Below, in pieces: positions 1-11,100 of a stretch of DNA of 64,000 bases. Positions within the stretch are counted from its first letter, which is position 1; each line of letters starts with the position of its first letter. Source of the DNA: Hyaloperonospora brassicae (Eukaryota; Oomycota; Peronosporomycetes; Peronosporales; Peronosporaceae); assembly GCA_947650285.1 (NCBI GenBank), contig CANTFL010001416.1:1-64000 (forward strand), in the 5' to 3' direction. The notes beneath the pieces are model-generated. The model worked only from the letters and a program-made list of their open reading frames with translations. It made no database searches and was not told the DNA's origin. The translations under genes were made by a program, and so were the position numbers.

Positions 1-3000
1 TTGATGTTAACCATATCGTGAGAAATGTACATACGCGACGGCTTGTAAGTCGACTCCGACTCTCCATCGCTCACGTTGCTCGACAAGTAGATAAAGGGAC
101 AAATATAAGCGCGACCTGCCATCCTATGCAAATGAAGTACCACCAACTGTTTCAACGTGAGCGCCACCATTCTTGTCGCGTGTGATTATCGCCACTGACT
201 CACACTTGTCTTTTTTTCACTTGGCAATCTTGTTCAAAAGGGTGCAAGACGCAATCCGTGTTGAGCTCGAAGGATGCTCAACACTCGTCACACAGTAGCG
301 ACAACGAATGTATGCTCAAGAGAGTATGCGCGCTGGATACTCGACATAAGAATCGGTCGACGGCGAATCTGAAGAATACGCTCATATTCGTTGAGTGAGG
401 CGCGATATACAGTCATCTCGCGGAAACGCGTGCCTGCGCCACTTTCGACCCGAGCATGGAACGAGTTGGAAACACTAGTGTAAAATAAGCAGTTCGATGC
501 TCTGTGTAGCCAAGAGCACTTCCTCGTCGATTGCGTCAAGGTCACCGCATCGAATGTGCGCAATGAGAACCTGTAGTGTGCTAACTAGATGCCCTGCTGT
601 ATTGCTGTCGAAAGATGGCACATGTATAAATTGAAAAGATTGAACCACACAATGAGCGTAAGGTCAGCAACAAACTACAGCGAGTGTGTCAGCATGACTC
701 GTCTTTCCATCAATCTCTGGTCTCGCTGCACATCGTGACATCGCTGCGTCGAGCATTGTTGGCAGCCTCCCGACACAGGGTAAGCTGTACACGGAAATGG
801 CGCAGTCAACGCTTTGGCTTCGATCGGCCAGAGATCGATTACAATAGCACGTTCGTAGCAACAGCTTTTACAGCGCCTATTCACTGCTGCTGCTGCTGCT
901 GAAAAGCCTAAGTTTTACGAATGTTCAGACTGCCGAAAATGCGTTCTGGTGAACGAGTGCACAGATGGAATTTCATCGTTTTTATCAATTTGTACGCTCA
1001 AAAAGATGTTGCGTACAGTCTTGTCGGTCGAAGTGTGACGTTGAGGAAGGACGAAGCTTTTACACGCACAGTCGCACAGAACGTATCGACGGCGCGTATC
1101 CAGCAAAGAAGGCAAATGTGAATCATAGACACGCAAACCATCTCAGTAAAGAATGGTTGTCGTACCGTCCGGTAAAGAGACGACAGAAGCTGTATGGCAG
1201 CCTCATATTGGATCGTGGCCAAAGCTGCTGTTCGGATCCGTCGGTAGACGACGCAGTCGCGTAAGAACGGAGCGGAATTGACCCGATAGTAGAAGCTGTA
1301 GCCCAACTATGACGTAGGCGGGGAGTATACATGACCCTTGCAAGGCCGTTGCCACTCATGCTCACAAGAAATACCATAGATACGCGATGTTGAAGAGCTT
1401 TGTAGCCTCTCTCGAAGGGGCGCAGTCACTGCTGACATGTAAACGTGTTACTTGCAGTGACGGTTTGACAAACATGTTACGTAACGGAAAGCCGATAGCG
1501 CGGACGATTGAGGATGATGACAATACCTCAATCGATATCCTGGTCGACGTGCCGCGAGAAGAAGACTGACGCAATCGATGATGAATCGAGGGTCGTGAGG
1601 AGAAGGCTTGTGCTCGTGAGTGTATGTGGAAAGAACAGAGTCGTAACGAGGACGTGCGCCTGCATCGCACGCAAGTTCGTGTCCATTTTGGGTCTCAGAC
1701 AGCGACTTGCAGTCAAAACAGCACCATCGTCCATCCTGACGTCATCTGCGCCATCGCCTTCGCAGCTGCACAGGTAGCTTATCGAGCGTGCTTGCTTGCT
1801 TGTCAAGAAGACTCGTACAGCAGCACATATTGCATGCATGTGGTCACAAAGAGAGAGCCGTGCCGTAGAAGACGGTTCAAGCAAGCCCGTGCACTGCGCA
1901 TCTACTATATCGTAGTGCGGCATCAGACACATCTACCCGGTGCCGACGATGGGCCTTGCGGCAATGCTGTACTCTTTCGGTTATCGTTTACGTGCATCGT
2001 CTATCTCATATTGCACGCCGATGCACAGTGGTTGCATCGTGCACGCATGCAAACGCAATCGTAACCACGTTGTTGACTGACTTCGCTGCTGTGCGACAGC
2101 CAAACGAGGATGAGCTGATGCCAAGGTGGTCGGACAAGAGATGGATAAACGCATAGAAGCCTGTGGAATGCTCATCAAGGCGTCTCTTTGCTCCTCCTCC
2201 TCCTCGACTGCCTTTCATGCCTTGAGTGTCAGCTGCTGTAGGCGGATGCGGCCATCTAGAGAGAGAGAGGGTCAGATCGTCCATTTACACGGCATGACTA
2301 TGTGCAAGATCGTTGAAAAGTCAGATATGGACATTTACTTGTACAGGTGATGAGCACGTTGTCGCTAGATTTTCTCTCGTGCATATTTACGCGATGATTT
2401 GCGCAAGTGACGTGTCAACGCGCGTGTAGTGAATCTGACGTGGCTCGTACATTCACGAGGATGCGCGTCGCCCTCGAGAATGGTAGCGAACATCAGCCAG
2501 GTTCAAGGGCATCCAACGGTAGTTGGGGACATAAAGCTAGGTACGAATGACGTGTCAATTGTTCGAGAAGCTCGAGAGAGAAGCGAGCGTTGGCTTGCCA
2601 GGCAGGTGGCAGACACACGTCGCGCTCATCCATCACACGTCTTGACACTCTGTTGCGGACCTTTCTCGGAACTAGCAGCGCAAAGAACGGTCCTCGTGAC
2701 TGCGATGTTGTTGTTCCTGCAACGTCGACAGATGAAACTGTCCACGATTCATCCACCGACACTTCGGACTTTCGACCTGAAGCAGAGAGGAGAGTAGCGC
2801 AGAAGTCATAGGTGTCAAGAACGGCGAACACTTGCCATGTGTGGCTGCCAGCTCAGCGTGCCGTACATATCTCGCTCGTGTATCTGCCCGACAATCAACG
2901 TCAGTGAAAAGACTCACACCAATATCTCACCTGGTTGCGTAGTTGTCAGCTCGACGATTCGTAGTCATCCCATCCGAGATAATGGGATCCAGCTCAGAAG

Positions 3001-3221
3001 GTGCACCTACGTATCGAGCGCATCGCATCATCAACGGATCTGCGCGGCGCTCTCCGTCGTCTCCCATGGCCTTTCTGTCTCCTCCTCTCGCACTACGATC
3101 ACGAGCGACGGGGGTTTCGTTGAGGGTGACCGCCCCCTGCAGACGTTCGGGCAGTTAGACGTTCATTGACGAATTTGCCTCGTAAGACTCGAACCCATTG
3201 CAGCCCATCTGCGTCATCACT
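1..3221. other. Arm flank without a supportable gene
   Basis: No reading frame here looks convincingly coding. Short open frames exist on both strands, for example a 60-codon plus frame at 1387-1569 that is also open in the other arm, and cysteine-rich frames at 675-1264. Where the two arms differ, many differences change residues in whatever frame is chosen, which suggests non-coding or decayed sequence. A (CTG)n run of about six units lies at 886-901 and is one unit shorter in the other arm. The stretch just before 3222 presumably holds the promoter of the aldo-keto reductase gene, but I see no motif I would name. Confidence 0.5.
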
Positions 3222-4283
3222 ATGACCACCTCCAGCACCTCCGCCACCCACAACATGAAGTACCGCTATCTCGGCAACTCTGGTCTCCTCGTGTCGCGTC
3301 TGTCATTCGGCAGCTGGGTGACGTTCGACACGCAGCTGGACTTTGACAAGGCATACAGCATCATGGAGCACGCGTACAAGCAGGGCGTCAACTTTTTCGA
3401 CAACGCGGAAGTGTACGCCAATGGTCAATCGGAGATCATCATGGGCAAGATCGTGAAGACTGGTATTGACGCCAAGCTGTGGGCTCGCGAGGACCTGGTG
3501 CTCAGTACGAAGCTCTTTTTCGGCACCAAGTCGGGTCCTAACGACGTGGGCAATAGCCGCAAGCACCTGGTGGAAGGCATGAAGGCGTCCCTCAAGCGGT
3601 TCGACCTGGACTACGTCGACCTGGTCTTTTGCCACCGTCCAGACCCTGCCACGCCTATTGAGGAGACGGTGCGGGCTATGAACTTCCTCATTGACCAGGG
3701 CTGGGCGTTCTACTGGGGCACAAGCGAGTGGTGCGCCAAGGACATTATCGAAGCGTGCGAGATCGCCGACCGTCTCGGTCTGGTGCGTCCCATATTCGAC
3801 CAGCCGCAGTACCACATTTTGGAGCGCTCGCGGGTCGAGTATGACTTTGACGTGCTGTACAAGAAGTACAATTACGGGCTCACGACGTGGTCGCCGCTGG
3901 CGTCCGGTGTCCTCACGGGTAAATACAGTAAGGGCATTCCAGAAGGCTCGCGGCTGTCGGTGCCGTCGTACAAGGCCATGCTGTCGAACGGACTGGACGA
4001 GAAGATTGTCAAGGCTGACAAGCTGGCCGAGGTGGCCAAGGAAGTGGGCTGTTCGCTGGCGCAACTGTCGATCGCCTGGGTGGCGGCCAACCCGCACGTG
4101 TCGACTGTGATTCTCGGAGCAACGAGCATCAAGCAGTTGGATGAAAACTTGAAGGCGATGGAGTTTATCGACAAGATTACGCCCGAGATTCGCGAAAAGA
4201 TTGACGCGATCGCCGATTTCAAGCCCAAGTCGATCGCTCAGGCTGAGCCGTACGTGATCAAGCTGCGCCAGAAGTGGCTGTAA
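3222..4283 (+). CDS. Aldo-keto reductase, voltage-gated K+ channel beta-subunit type (left copy)
   Basis: Predicted 353-residue soluble protein of the aldo-keto reductase superfamily, a TIM-barrel NADPH-dependent oxidoreductase. The closest style is the Kv-beta/AKR6 group and the related YghZ-like enzymes. The start of the fold is MKYRYLGNSGLLVSRLSFG at residues 12-30. The catalytic tetrad is visible as D60 and Y65 in FFDNAEVYANGQSE, K97 in LSTKLFFG and H138 in LVFCHRPDP. The substrate cannot be read from sequence; whether it binds a channel is unknown. I chose the ATG at 3222; the open frame extends upstream only to a TTG. A second ATG at 3255 would start right at the barrel. It is uninterrupted, with no intron needed. 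The other copy at 20963-22024 differs by two residues (V/A and I/V), both amino-acid-changing. Confidence 0.93.
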   Translation: MTTSSTSATHNMKYRYLGNSGLLVSRLSFGSWVTFDTQLDFDKAYSIMEHAYKQGVNFFDNAEVYANGQSEIIMGKIVKTGIDAKLWAREDLVLSTKLFFGTKSGPNDVGNSRKHLVEGMKASLKRFDLDYVDLVFCHRPDPATPIEETVRAMNFLIDQGWAFYWGTSEWCAKDIIEACEIADRLGLVRPIFDQPQYHILERSRVEYDFDVLYKKYNYGLTTWSPLASGVLTGKYSKGIPEGSRLSVPSYKAMLSNGLDEKIVKADKLAEVAKEVGCSLAQLSIAWVAANPHVSTVILGATSIKQLDENLKAMEFIDKITPEIREKIDAIADFKPKSIAQAEPYVIKLRQKWL

Positions 4284-4822
4284 GTGGTATACATATCGTT
4301 GCGCCACGTGCCATTTGTGCGCGTTGGCGCCGCAGTGCGGCCGTTACTTGTCGATTGACAGAGAAGAATGTTTAACGAGCAGATATACGCAACGGTAGAC
4401 GGCACGAGCATGCGTAGCTTGTTCTGCGCACGTCTATTGCTTCCGCTTGTCTCTCGACACGTCACACCGGTCATCGTTTGCACTGTTACATGTACCCAGT
4501 TCCGCATACGAGGAGCTTTACCGATCTGGTTGCACAATGCCAGTCCCTATTCTCGCCATGCTCACCACGTGCTGCAGCTAGAATCAAAGTGTTTCTCGGG
4601 CAGCTACAGCTATGCGTGCGTTACACGGGTTCCACCGCTTCGTATGTTGCAGTGCCCCCATACATTGCAACGTTGACACCATGGGCCAAGTAGCGTTCCA
4701 ATTCATCTTACCTCCTCAGTATGGTCCGTTGATCCCATCGTTGAAAGCCGGTCGTCGTGTTCCAGTTGAAGCAGGCTAGAGTAGCTTTGAACCCAGCAAC
4801 GGAAGACGTCGCAAGCCGCTGC
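4284..4822. other. Downstream flank of the aldo-keto reductase gene
   Basis: About 540 bases between the reductase stop codon and the first LTR. It presumably contains the 3' untranslated region. Open frames here are short and lack recognisable motifs. The same sequence is present in the right arm with very few changes. Confidence 0.5.
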
Positions 4823-5219
4823 TGTAACGGGGTGAGCCTGTTACATGTCATTGGCACGAATTGTGTCAATGTAAATTATATTTTAATTGTTTCTATTTTA
4901 CAATGCAACTCTTGCGGGTCAATATTGTAGGAATATTACCTGTAGAGGTAATATTCGGCATCGCTCCATGATTGGTTGATATAGGCCATGATATCAACCG
5001 AATAAATCGCCTATCGTTGCTGGACGGGGCAATGGGTGGTAAGCGAGATTACACATTGGAAGTTTGTGGTTCAATATCGTGCAAGTAAACGGAAGAAGAT
5101 TAATTTAAAACGAATTAGCTGTATCAAATACTGTTTTGCTTTCCCTGACTGGGCGGTTTCTTGCTCGGGTAGTTCTCTTTCTCTACACGTACCGCGTACG
5201 TGAGGTTTGAGAGCACCGA
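4823..5219 (+). mobile_element. LTR-A, 3' end missing, interrupted by LTR-B
   Basis: Starts with TGTAACGGGGTGAGCC and shares the layout of LTR-B (hairpins at the start, a conserved AATGGGTGGT block, a CACGTAC-rich end) but is a diverged subfamily. It stops abruptly at 5219 where LTR-B begins. In the right arm the missing end of this LTR appears beyond LTR-B (19490-19563), so LTR-B inserted near the 3' end of LTR-A. It carries perfect or near-perfect inverted repeats at 4849-4871, 4931-4956 and 4974-4999. Confidence 0.8.
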
Positions 5220-5682
5220 TGTAACGGGGTGAGCCCGTTACATAAGAATTGATACGAATGTATCAATTCTTGAATATTATCCATTTCGATAATATTCAAT
5301 CAACATCACTAGAGAAGAGGTGATATTGGCGGAGTATTACCCCCGAGGTTAATATTCTTGGGTGCTCCACTTCATGGTTGATGTAGACGCTACATCAACC
5401 AGATTAACCACCAATCGCTGCTGGACGCGCGCAATGGGTGGTGGGCAAAAAACCCATACAGGAGATTGTAGTTTAGTATATTAGATCAAGACAAAGATGG
5501 TTTACAAAGAAGCATAACTTTATTAAACACAGGTCTACTCTTTCCCTTAAATAGAGCTTTCGAGTTCTATTTACTTCGGTTGCGCTTCCTCGCCACGTGT
5601 ACGTGAAGTCGGAAACACGCATCCTTGTTTTCGGTTTACACAAGGTCTTGCCAGCCATCTGGTAAGAGCGTGCCCCGTTACA
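5220..5682 (+). mobile_element. LTR-B of a Gypsy element (left copy, 463 bp)
   Basis: Complete LTR with TG...CA ends: it begins TGTAACGGGG and ends CCCCGTTACA. It is followed at once by CCTGGTAGCACTTCATAG, which recurs in slightly changed form after the LTR at 38427-38892, so this is probably the primer-binding region, and then by gag sequence. The LTR is built from successive hairpins: stems at 5220-5228/5234-5242, 5244-5255/5260-5271, 5270-5281/5288-5299, 5376-5386/5390-5400 and 5548-5558/5563-5573. The inverted copy is at 19564-20026. Confidence 0.9.
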
Positions 5683-6178
5683 CCTGGTAGCACTTCATAG
5701 TCCGTTCATCAACCACAACTACCTCATTCAGCATGCATGTTAGATGAAGAGGAAATCTTTCACGCCACTCGTGAAGGCTTTAACCATTTGCGTGACATCG
5801 AATGGAGTGCGGTAGAACGTATGAGCTCTACCGTAGGATAAACCGCCATTAGCGCCATGTTGGAGTCTCTTGACAGAGACCACCAACATGCCGCTATAGC
5901 CAGGTTCATTCAAAATGAACTTGTCACTAAAAAAAGAGAAAGAAGCCTTGCTTCACCAGCAAGTCTCTCAACAGGCCGAGCAGTTATGAAAACTCGGATC
6001 TCAACAGGCGGAGCTGTTTAGACAGCAGCAATTCTATGCTGCTGCGGGTGGGACGACACACACGCGTCGTCCGGAAATCTTGAAGATTGATATCTCCAAA
6101 AACCGGTAAGTCGATGAGGACTCCCTGTTGATGTAGTTTGTCTAGCTGGACGATGCCATAAGGGCTCGTCGCATAACA
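5683..6178 (+). pseudogene. gag fragment of the LTR-B element
   Basis: Gag N-terminal region following LTR-B, recognised by its close match to the gag after the LTR at 38427 (shared ...GFNH..DIEWSAVERMSS... and the DISK motif near 6090). It contains stop codons and is cut off near 6178 where a different LTR (family X) begins, so only about 0.5 kb of the internal region survives. Non-functional remnant. Confidence 0.75.
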
Positions 6179-6501
6179 TGATGTGGCACACACCTCTCTG
6201 GTCTCGACGGCTTATCGTGGTTCACACCAACCTGATCGCGATCACGATCTCGATCGCCACCTTGGTCGCGATTTCGTTCTTGATCTACTGATCGCCAACG
6301 TAACCATCCCCTTGCCCGTCGTACTTTAACCTGATATCGCAGGTCCCATCCTGTCTGATCTGATATCTGGTTCTGTTTAACCGTCCAGTGGACGTGATTC
6401 GACCAGTTGTATGACCGGCGTTGCCAACCGTCTGCCAACTCGGATGTGACTGGAGCGCGTTCCCTTCTCGTATCGCAAATTTTACTGGTCGCTTTACCAC
6501 A
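6179..6501 (+). mobile_element. LTR-X, 3' part
   Basis: Reverse-complement match to the first part of the solo LTR at 12064-13224; it includes the GATC-rich stretch (about 6230-6300) and ends TCGCTTTACCACA at 6501. The gag-like sequence of the chromodomain Gypsy element starts directly after it, so this is most simply the surviving 3' end of that element's 5' LTR. Confidence 0.65.
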
Positions 6502-8470
6502 GCGTCAAGGACAAAGAGAGCAGCGTCGGAGCTTGAGCAACGCGACCGCGCCATGAAAGTCGAGTATCGGACGGTCAAGTTTGTGGAAGAAAAAGAGACT
6601 ACGGAAGGTTGGCAATCGGACCTTCTGATGGAGGCATATCATTGGAAGGTACTCAAGACGTTGCTGTCAAGCGACCTGTGCTACAAATATTGAAGCCCAA
6701 GCTGATCGGGAATATTCAAGGCCCGGTCTCAGCTCCAGCGACCGCATCATACACGCTCGAAGAGATAACCGGAATCATCCAGCTGCTACGGGATGCACGA
6801 TTCGTCGCGGGGGTGTTCGACGCGTACAAATAACTGAACTGTAAACAAGATCAAGCGATCAGGGCGAGTCTATCGCTGAATGAAGGGCTGATCCCGTTGA
6901 CGGGTGAATACAAGAACGAAGATCAAACTTTTCTGGAGAACGCGGATACCCGAAGAGGATATAACACTGGATCATCGCATTACGCATCAGCTGAATCAGA
7001 GATCGCATCAGATGAATCCTTAGGTATTCAGCGGATGGCGCTGGGCCTAAGTGAGGCAATTCATCTGCAAGATTGCATGATGAGGATCAAGGACGAGACG
7101 CTCTCAGCAGATGCATGCGCCGGAGATGACGTAAGCTTGAACATCATAGGACCACTACATGCGTATTTCGAAGATGCCATGAGACATTTCCGGTAGAGCA
7201 TCGTGAACAGGCTCGCCAAGCTGTCTAATCAAGTCAGACTGTGAGACATACGAGGAAGCAGGAGACATTCATCCCGTACGTCATGATGGAATCGGTCGAG
7301 TCGCGTCAAGACAGATCGGATACATATTACCCGAAGGAGAAGACCCCAACGACTCCGGGCAAGACGATCTCAGACGGCCACTGGTAGAGGATACGAAACC
7401 AGCACCGGGTGGTGGATATAGCGCTTCGCGGATTCGGATGTCTGCGATCGCGGATATGAAGGCATTAACGTAAAGACAGGGATTAAGATCAAGCCAGGTC
7501 AAGTCCGCATTCCTACGAGAACAAGCTCCAGATGAAGATGAAGCCTAGTGTTTGATGATCTCCTCACGGGCCCCGCGCGGAACTGGTAAACCAGCTGAGC
7601 CGATCTACTCGTCGCTCATGGAAGGGCCTTCTGGAAAGTTTTCTCTTAGAATATGGGGACAATGGCATGTCGGTTGGAAGACAGTAATACCATGCAAAGA
7701 AACGATCAGAGTCAACGCCACAATAATATCTGTATGGTTTGAATGTCTCGGTAAGAACAACGAAGATACAGATTCGAGACGGATAGCGGGATGTACGTCG
7801 TGAATATGTGGAACATTTCACCGGGACGCTTGACGGTCGGAATCTGCCTAGACAAAAGACTTCGCTAAGGTTGGAAGATGCAGATGAGATGGAAGAGACG
7901 TTAAGCGATTACCAGCGTATGGAAAATAGACAGGTTCAATCATCTACAAGATCGAACAAATTACGATCGCGACTTACACTATCTTTCCCCCCAAAAATCT
8001 GCGAAGCCAGCTCGCGTAGTAAGAGCTCTTCGTGTAGAGAACGAGCACAGTGGAAAAGGTTCAGATCTTAGCGGATTGAACGGGGAAGACAAATTACGGA
8101 ATGTGTTTGTAGCCGCGACCTCAGATCGCATGAAGAATTTGAGAGATAAGGGAGCGGATACGGGAGAGAAGCGTCTTAAAGACAGAGCGGATCGCGTCAC
8201 AATGAATAAAGCGTGAACCCACTGCAGATCATAAATGAATGACTATCTTGGGTGCTGGAAGATATTGACATGCCAGAAGTGTGACCGCAAAGGACACCCA
8301 TCGTACAAGTGTTTCTACGCGTGTGTCAGCTTGTGGAGAGATACATGACTTTGGCAAATGATCCATGGAGGAATTCTACAATCTAATCTGCAAGTGGTAT
8401 ATGCCCAGCAAGCATTCCGGAATGTTCCTACCTAAGATCGAGGATATGTTAAACTACAACACTCGCCAGT
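6502..8470 (+). pseudogene. X1 gag with CCHC zinc knuckle
   Basis: Several frames in succession show a gag-like protein. A capsid-like part is visible near 7540-7720 (residues resembling WYNQLSRSTRRSW, then a YHAKKR stretch). A classic retroviral-type zinc knuckle, CQKCDRKGHPSYKC (C-x2-C-x4-H-x4-C), is encoded at 8271-8312. Stop codons and frameshifts interrupt it repeatedly. Role in an intact element would be packaging of the RNA into particles. Confidence 0.75.
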
Positions 8471-8639
8471 TTTAAATATGTTATGAGCCGAGCGTTCTAG
8501 TCTTTACATTTATGCATTTGTTGAAACGCAAAATATATATAAAGATCAAAACGATCGGATCGATCCGTTAGCTAATCAACGTGGTGTTTCTACTCTTGTC
8601 CATCCATAATAAAAAAGTGAAAAGAGTGGACGAATGTAC

Positions 8640-9120
8640 GCGATTTCCTATGAAGATGGAACTTGATCTCGCCTCAGGGGAGTCGCGCGGGAATTGGAAG
8701 TATCATACTCCAGGAAAGTGGTTTAAACAAGCCGAGGCTGTAGGCAAGATCAACAACGAAAGATCCACCATTTTGTTTGACTCCGGCTCAGAAATTTCAA
8801 TCCAAGACACTACCTTTGCTCGTAAGGTGGGATGTGTCATTGACGAAAGTCGGACGCAGTAATGTGTTGGGATCGAAGAAAATGCCTACATGACGGCGGG
8901 ACGTACCAAGATCAAAGTCACATAGGACGGATAGCTGGTACACTACTTAGAAGTATGGGTCGGAGATCAAACGAGGCAAGAAGCCATACTGGGTATGGTC
9001 TTTATAGTTCCGGCAGGTTTCCGTTTGGATCTGGCCGATGGGACACTATGTCTGCCGGAAGAAGTCCGGATCGGTTTGACAGGATGGAGACCACCGTAAA
9101 GATCAAATTTATCGGCTATA
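8640..9120 (+). pseudogene. X1 aspartic protease
   Basis: Retropepsin-like domain: the active-site motif LFDSGSEISI has its Asp codon at 8779-8781. A flap/C-terminal part with ILGM-like sequence follows (about 8985-9010) in another frame after a stop codon near 8860. In an intact element it would cleave the Gag-Pol polyprotein. Here it is broken. Confidence 0.75.
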
Positions 9121-10139
9121 AATGTTAACGATCTGCACATGGGTATCTCAGCCGGCAAGTCGACCGAATTTAGGATCGGGATGAATCCTCCAAGGTCCAT
9201 ACTTTGGGTGAGGCGAGATGTATCTTGGGTGCCTACGGTGACGGCCGGATCAAGCGATATTATGTTCTTGGATCTTAAAAAACGTAGGTACACACGATCT
9301 GGTACTAAATTATGGTGCCTCGTTGGCGTTATGGATGACAGATAACATGTACCTCGATCTCCAGGATATGTGTCGGCTGGATCGAGTTGGTATAACGAAT
9401 GTCAGACGTCAGCATACGAAGATAAGGTAGAGCGGGAACCGGAAGAGATCAAGACATGCGCGGGACCACTGGTAGACCATCCTGAATACACAAGGTCGAC
9501 GCAGATTTTAACTCGATCTGAGAAAGAAGCAGAGAACTCCAAAGACCCGTGAGAGATCGAGGTTAATCTCAACCGGATAGTGGATAGATCGAGACGCGAT
9601 ATGGGCTGAGCTGCGACGACGGCAGAGATCAAAGATTTGTAACCGAGACATGTGCAGTCAAATCTGTTAGTAAGACCCCAGAACGATTAAGCGAGGGGGC
9701 TGAACGTATAACGACTTATTCGTTACAAAGACTGGCCATCCATCAATCAGACGATATCGAAGCTGACGATAGTGAGGTACAAGGAGAGTCGAGCTGTCAG
9801 CCGAATGAGATCAAAACTGGACATCGTGAATTGCCAGATTAAGAAATGCCAGATCAATATGATCGGCTAGATCAAGGCGCCGGTATAGTTACGGACGGCG
9901 GAGACGCGAAGGAAGAAGGGCCACATTATCCACCAGTGTTTCATCATGAAGGAGGAGAGTTGTTCGCGGAATATATCGAACAACACATGGCTGTACTACC
10001 AGAGGTAGAAACATCGTCGATAGAGGTAACCATTGATGATGTCCAAGTTGTAGATCCCAAGGTTCCATGTACAGAAGATTAAGAGCGGTTGCGACAGTTG
10101 ATATGGGAGAACAGGAATCTGTTGATTGGAAAAGGCAAT

Positions 10140-11100
10140 GCTTTATTCTTTGCCGCACGCGGTGCGGTATGCAATGTAGATGACGCAGGCGCATTTCCAA
10201 TAGGACAGCGTGTACGGCCGGTTGAACCCAATTTTAGGGATAAATTAACAGATCTAACCAAGGTATTGTTGTCAGCTAAAATCGTTCGACCTTCAATATC
10301 ACCTTGGGCGTCGCCAATAGTCGTGATCATTAAGAAAAACCGCGAAGCCATTAGGTTATGTATTGATTATCGGCGGGTGAATTAGCGAACACGGCTGATA
10401 ATCTACCCCATGCCGCTTATCAAGCGTGCTGCTGCATGATATGGACAAGGCACTGAGGTATTGTTCCTTGAATATGGCTAGTGGATTTTGGGCTGTAGAA
10501 ATGACCGAACATGATGGACAAGGCTCTGTGGTATTGTTCCTTGGATATGGCTAGTGAATTTTGGGTTGTAGGGATAGTTCCTGCGTTCCTTACCCATGTA
10601 GGTCTAGTTGAGTGGTCGGGGATGCCGTTCGGGTTGAAGAGAGCCCCACAGATTTACCAGGGATTGATTGAAGATGCTTTTATGCATACCTAAAGATCTG
10701 CGAGAACGTGGAGTCGATCGCAACAGGTCATCCGAAGTTGACAGAAATGTCTACGGAAGGAGAACCGGATACAGATCGATCGCCATAAGTGCTGGGCGGA
10801 CAATCTTACATTGACGACACACTGATGCCAGCTACAAAGTGGAGCGCTCTATATGACAAGGTGGAACGACTTCTATCGGTGTGCGATATATGGAATTCAT
10901 CAATCAGCTTGGCCAAAAGTTTTTGGGGACGGCGTAAAGTAGATTACCAGTGCCACCAGGTATTAAAAGCTGGGTTGAAGGCTCACCCTGAAACAATCGG
11001 GGTGCTGGTAAATTTTCCTTTTCCTTCATCGTTGCGTTCTATGAAGTCATTCTCGGTCAGTCCGAAATGTTATAGCAGATTTATCAAATATTGTGAGATC
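10140..11100 (+). pseudogene. X1 reverse transcriptase
   Basis: Fingers/palm sequence is visible at 10140-10385 (SPWASPIVVIIKKN then RLCIDYRRVN). A DMAS-FW motif is present twice near 10470 and 10550 because of a local tandem duplication. MPFGLKRAP follows at 10621 and the catalytic YIDD box at 10807-10818. Stops and frameshifts separate these blocks. Clear Ty3/Gypsy reverse transcriptase, not functional. Confidence 0.85.
10435..10580 (+). repeat. Tandem duplication inside the reverse transcriptase
   Basis: Two imperfect copies of about 74 bp, one beginning CATGATATGGACAAGGCA near 10436 and the next beginning CATGATGGACAAGGCTC near 10510. Both encode the same DMAS-FW palm motif. This is a mutation within the dead element, not a normal family feature. 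Confidence 0.75.

Larger units (their letters stand above)
1..5682. repeat. Left arm of a large inverted duplication
   Basis: This stretch is the reverse complement of 19564-25240. Positions pair as i with 25246-i in the inner part and 25247-i or 25240-i further out, so only a few small indels separate the arms. It contains one intact aldo-keto reductase gene and two nested LTRs. The inner end lies exactly at the last base of an LTR (5682). The outer end is not seen because homology already holds at window base 1. The inner part (about 2150-5682) is almost identical between arms, while the outer part differs at several percent. A true duplication or an assembly fold-back of two haplotypes are both possible; the divergence step and the different sequences beyond the LTRs favour a real structure. 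Confidence 0.93.

Noticed and set aside
886..901. (CTG)n run as a disease-type expansion in a coding exon
   Set aside because: Only about six units, and no supported reading frame around it.
2429..2831. Open frames of 112-122 codons on both strands in the left arm, identical in the right arm
   Set aside because: The arms are near-identical here, so conservation says nothing. No motif, and both strands are open.
3303..4307. 334-codon minus-strand open frame opposite the aldo-keto reductase, and its mirror at 20939-21943
   Set aside because: It lies antisense to a well-supported gene with catalytic motifs, has no domain of its own, and is explained by GC-rich codon use.
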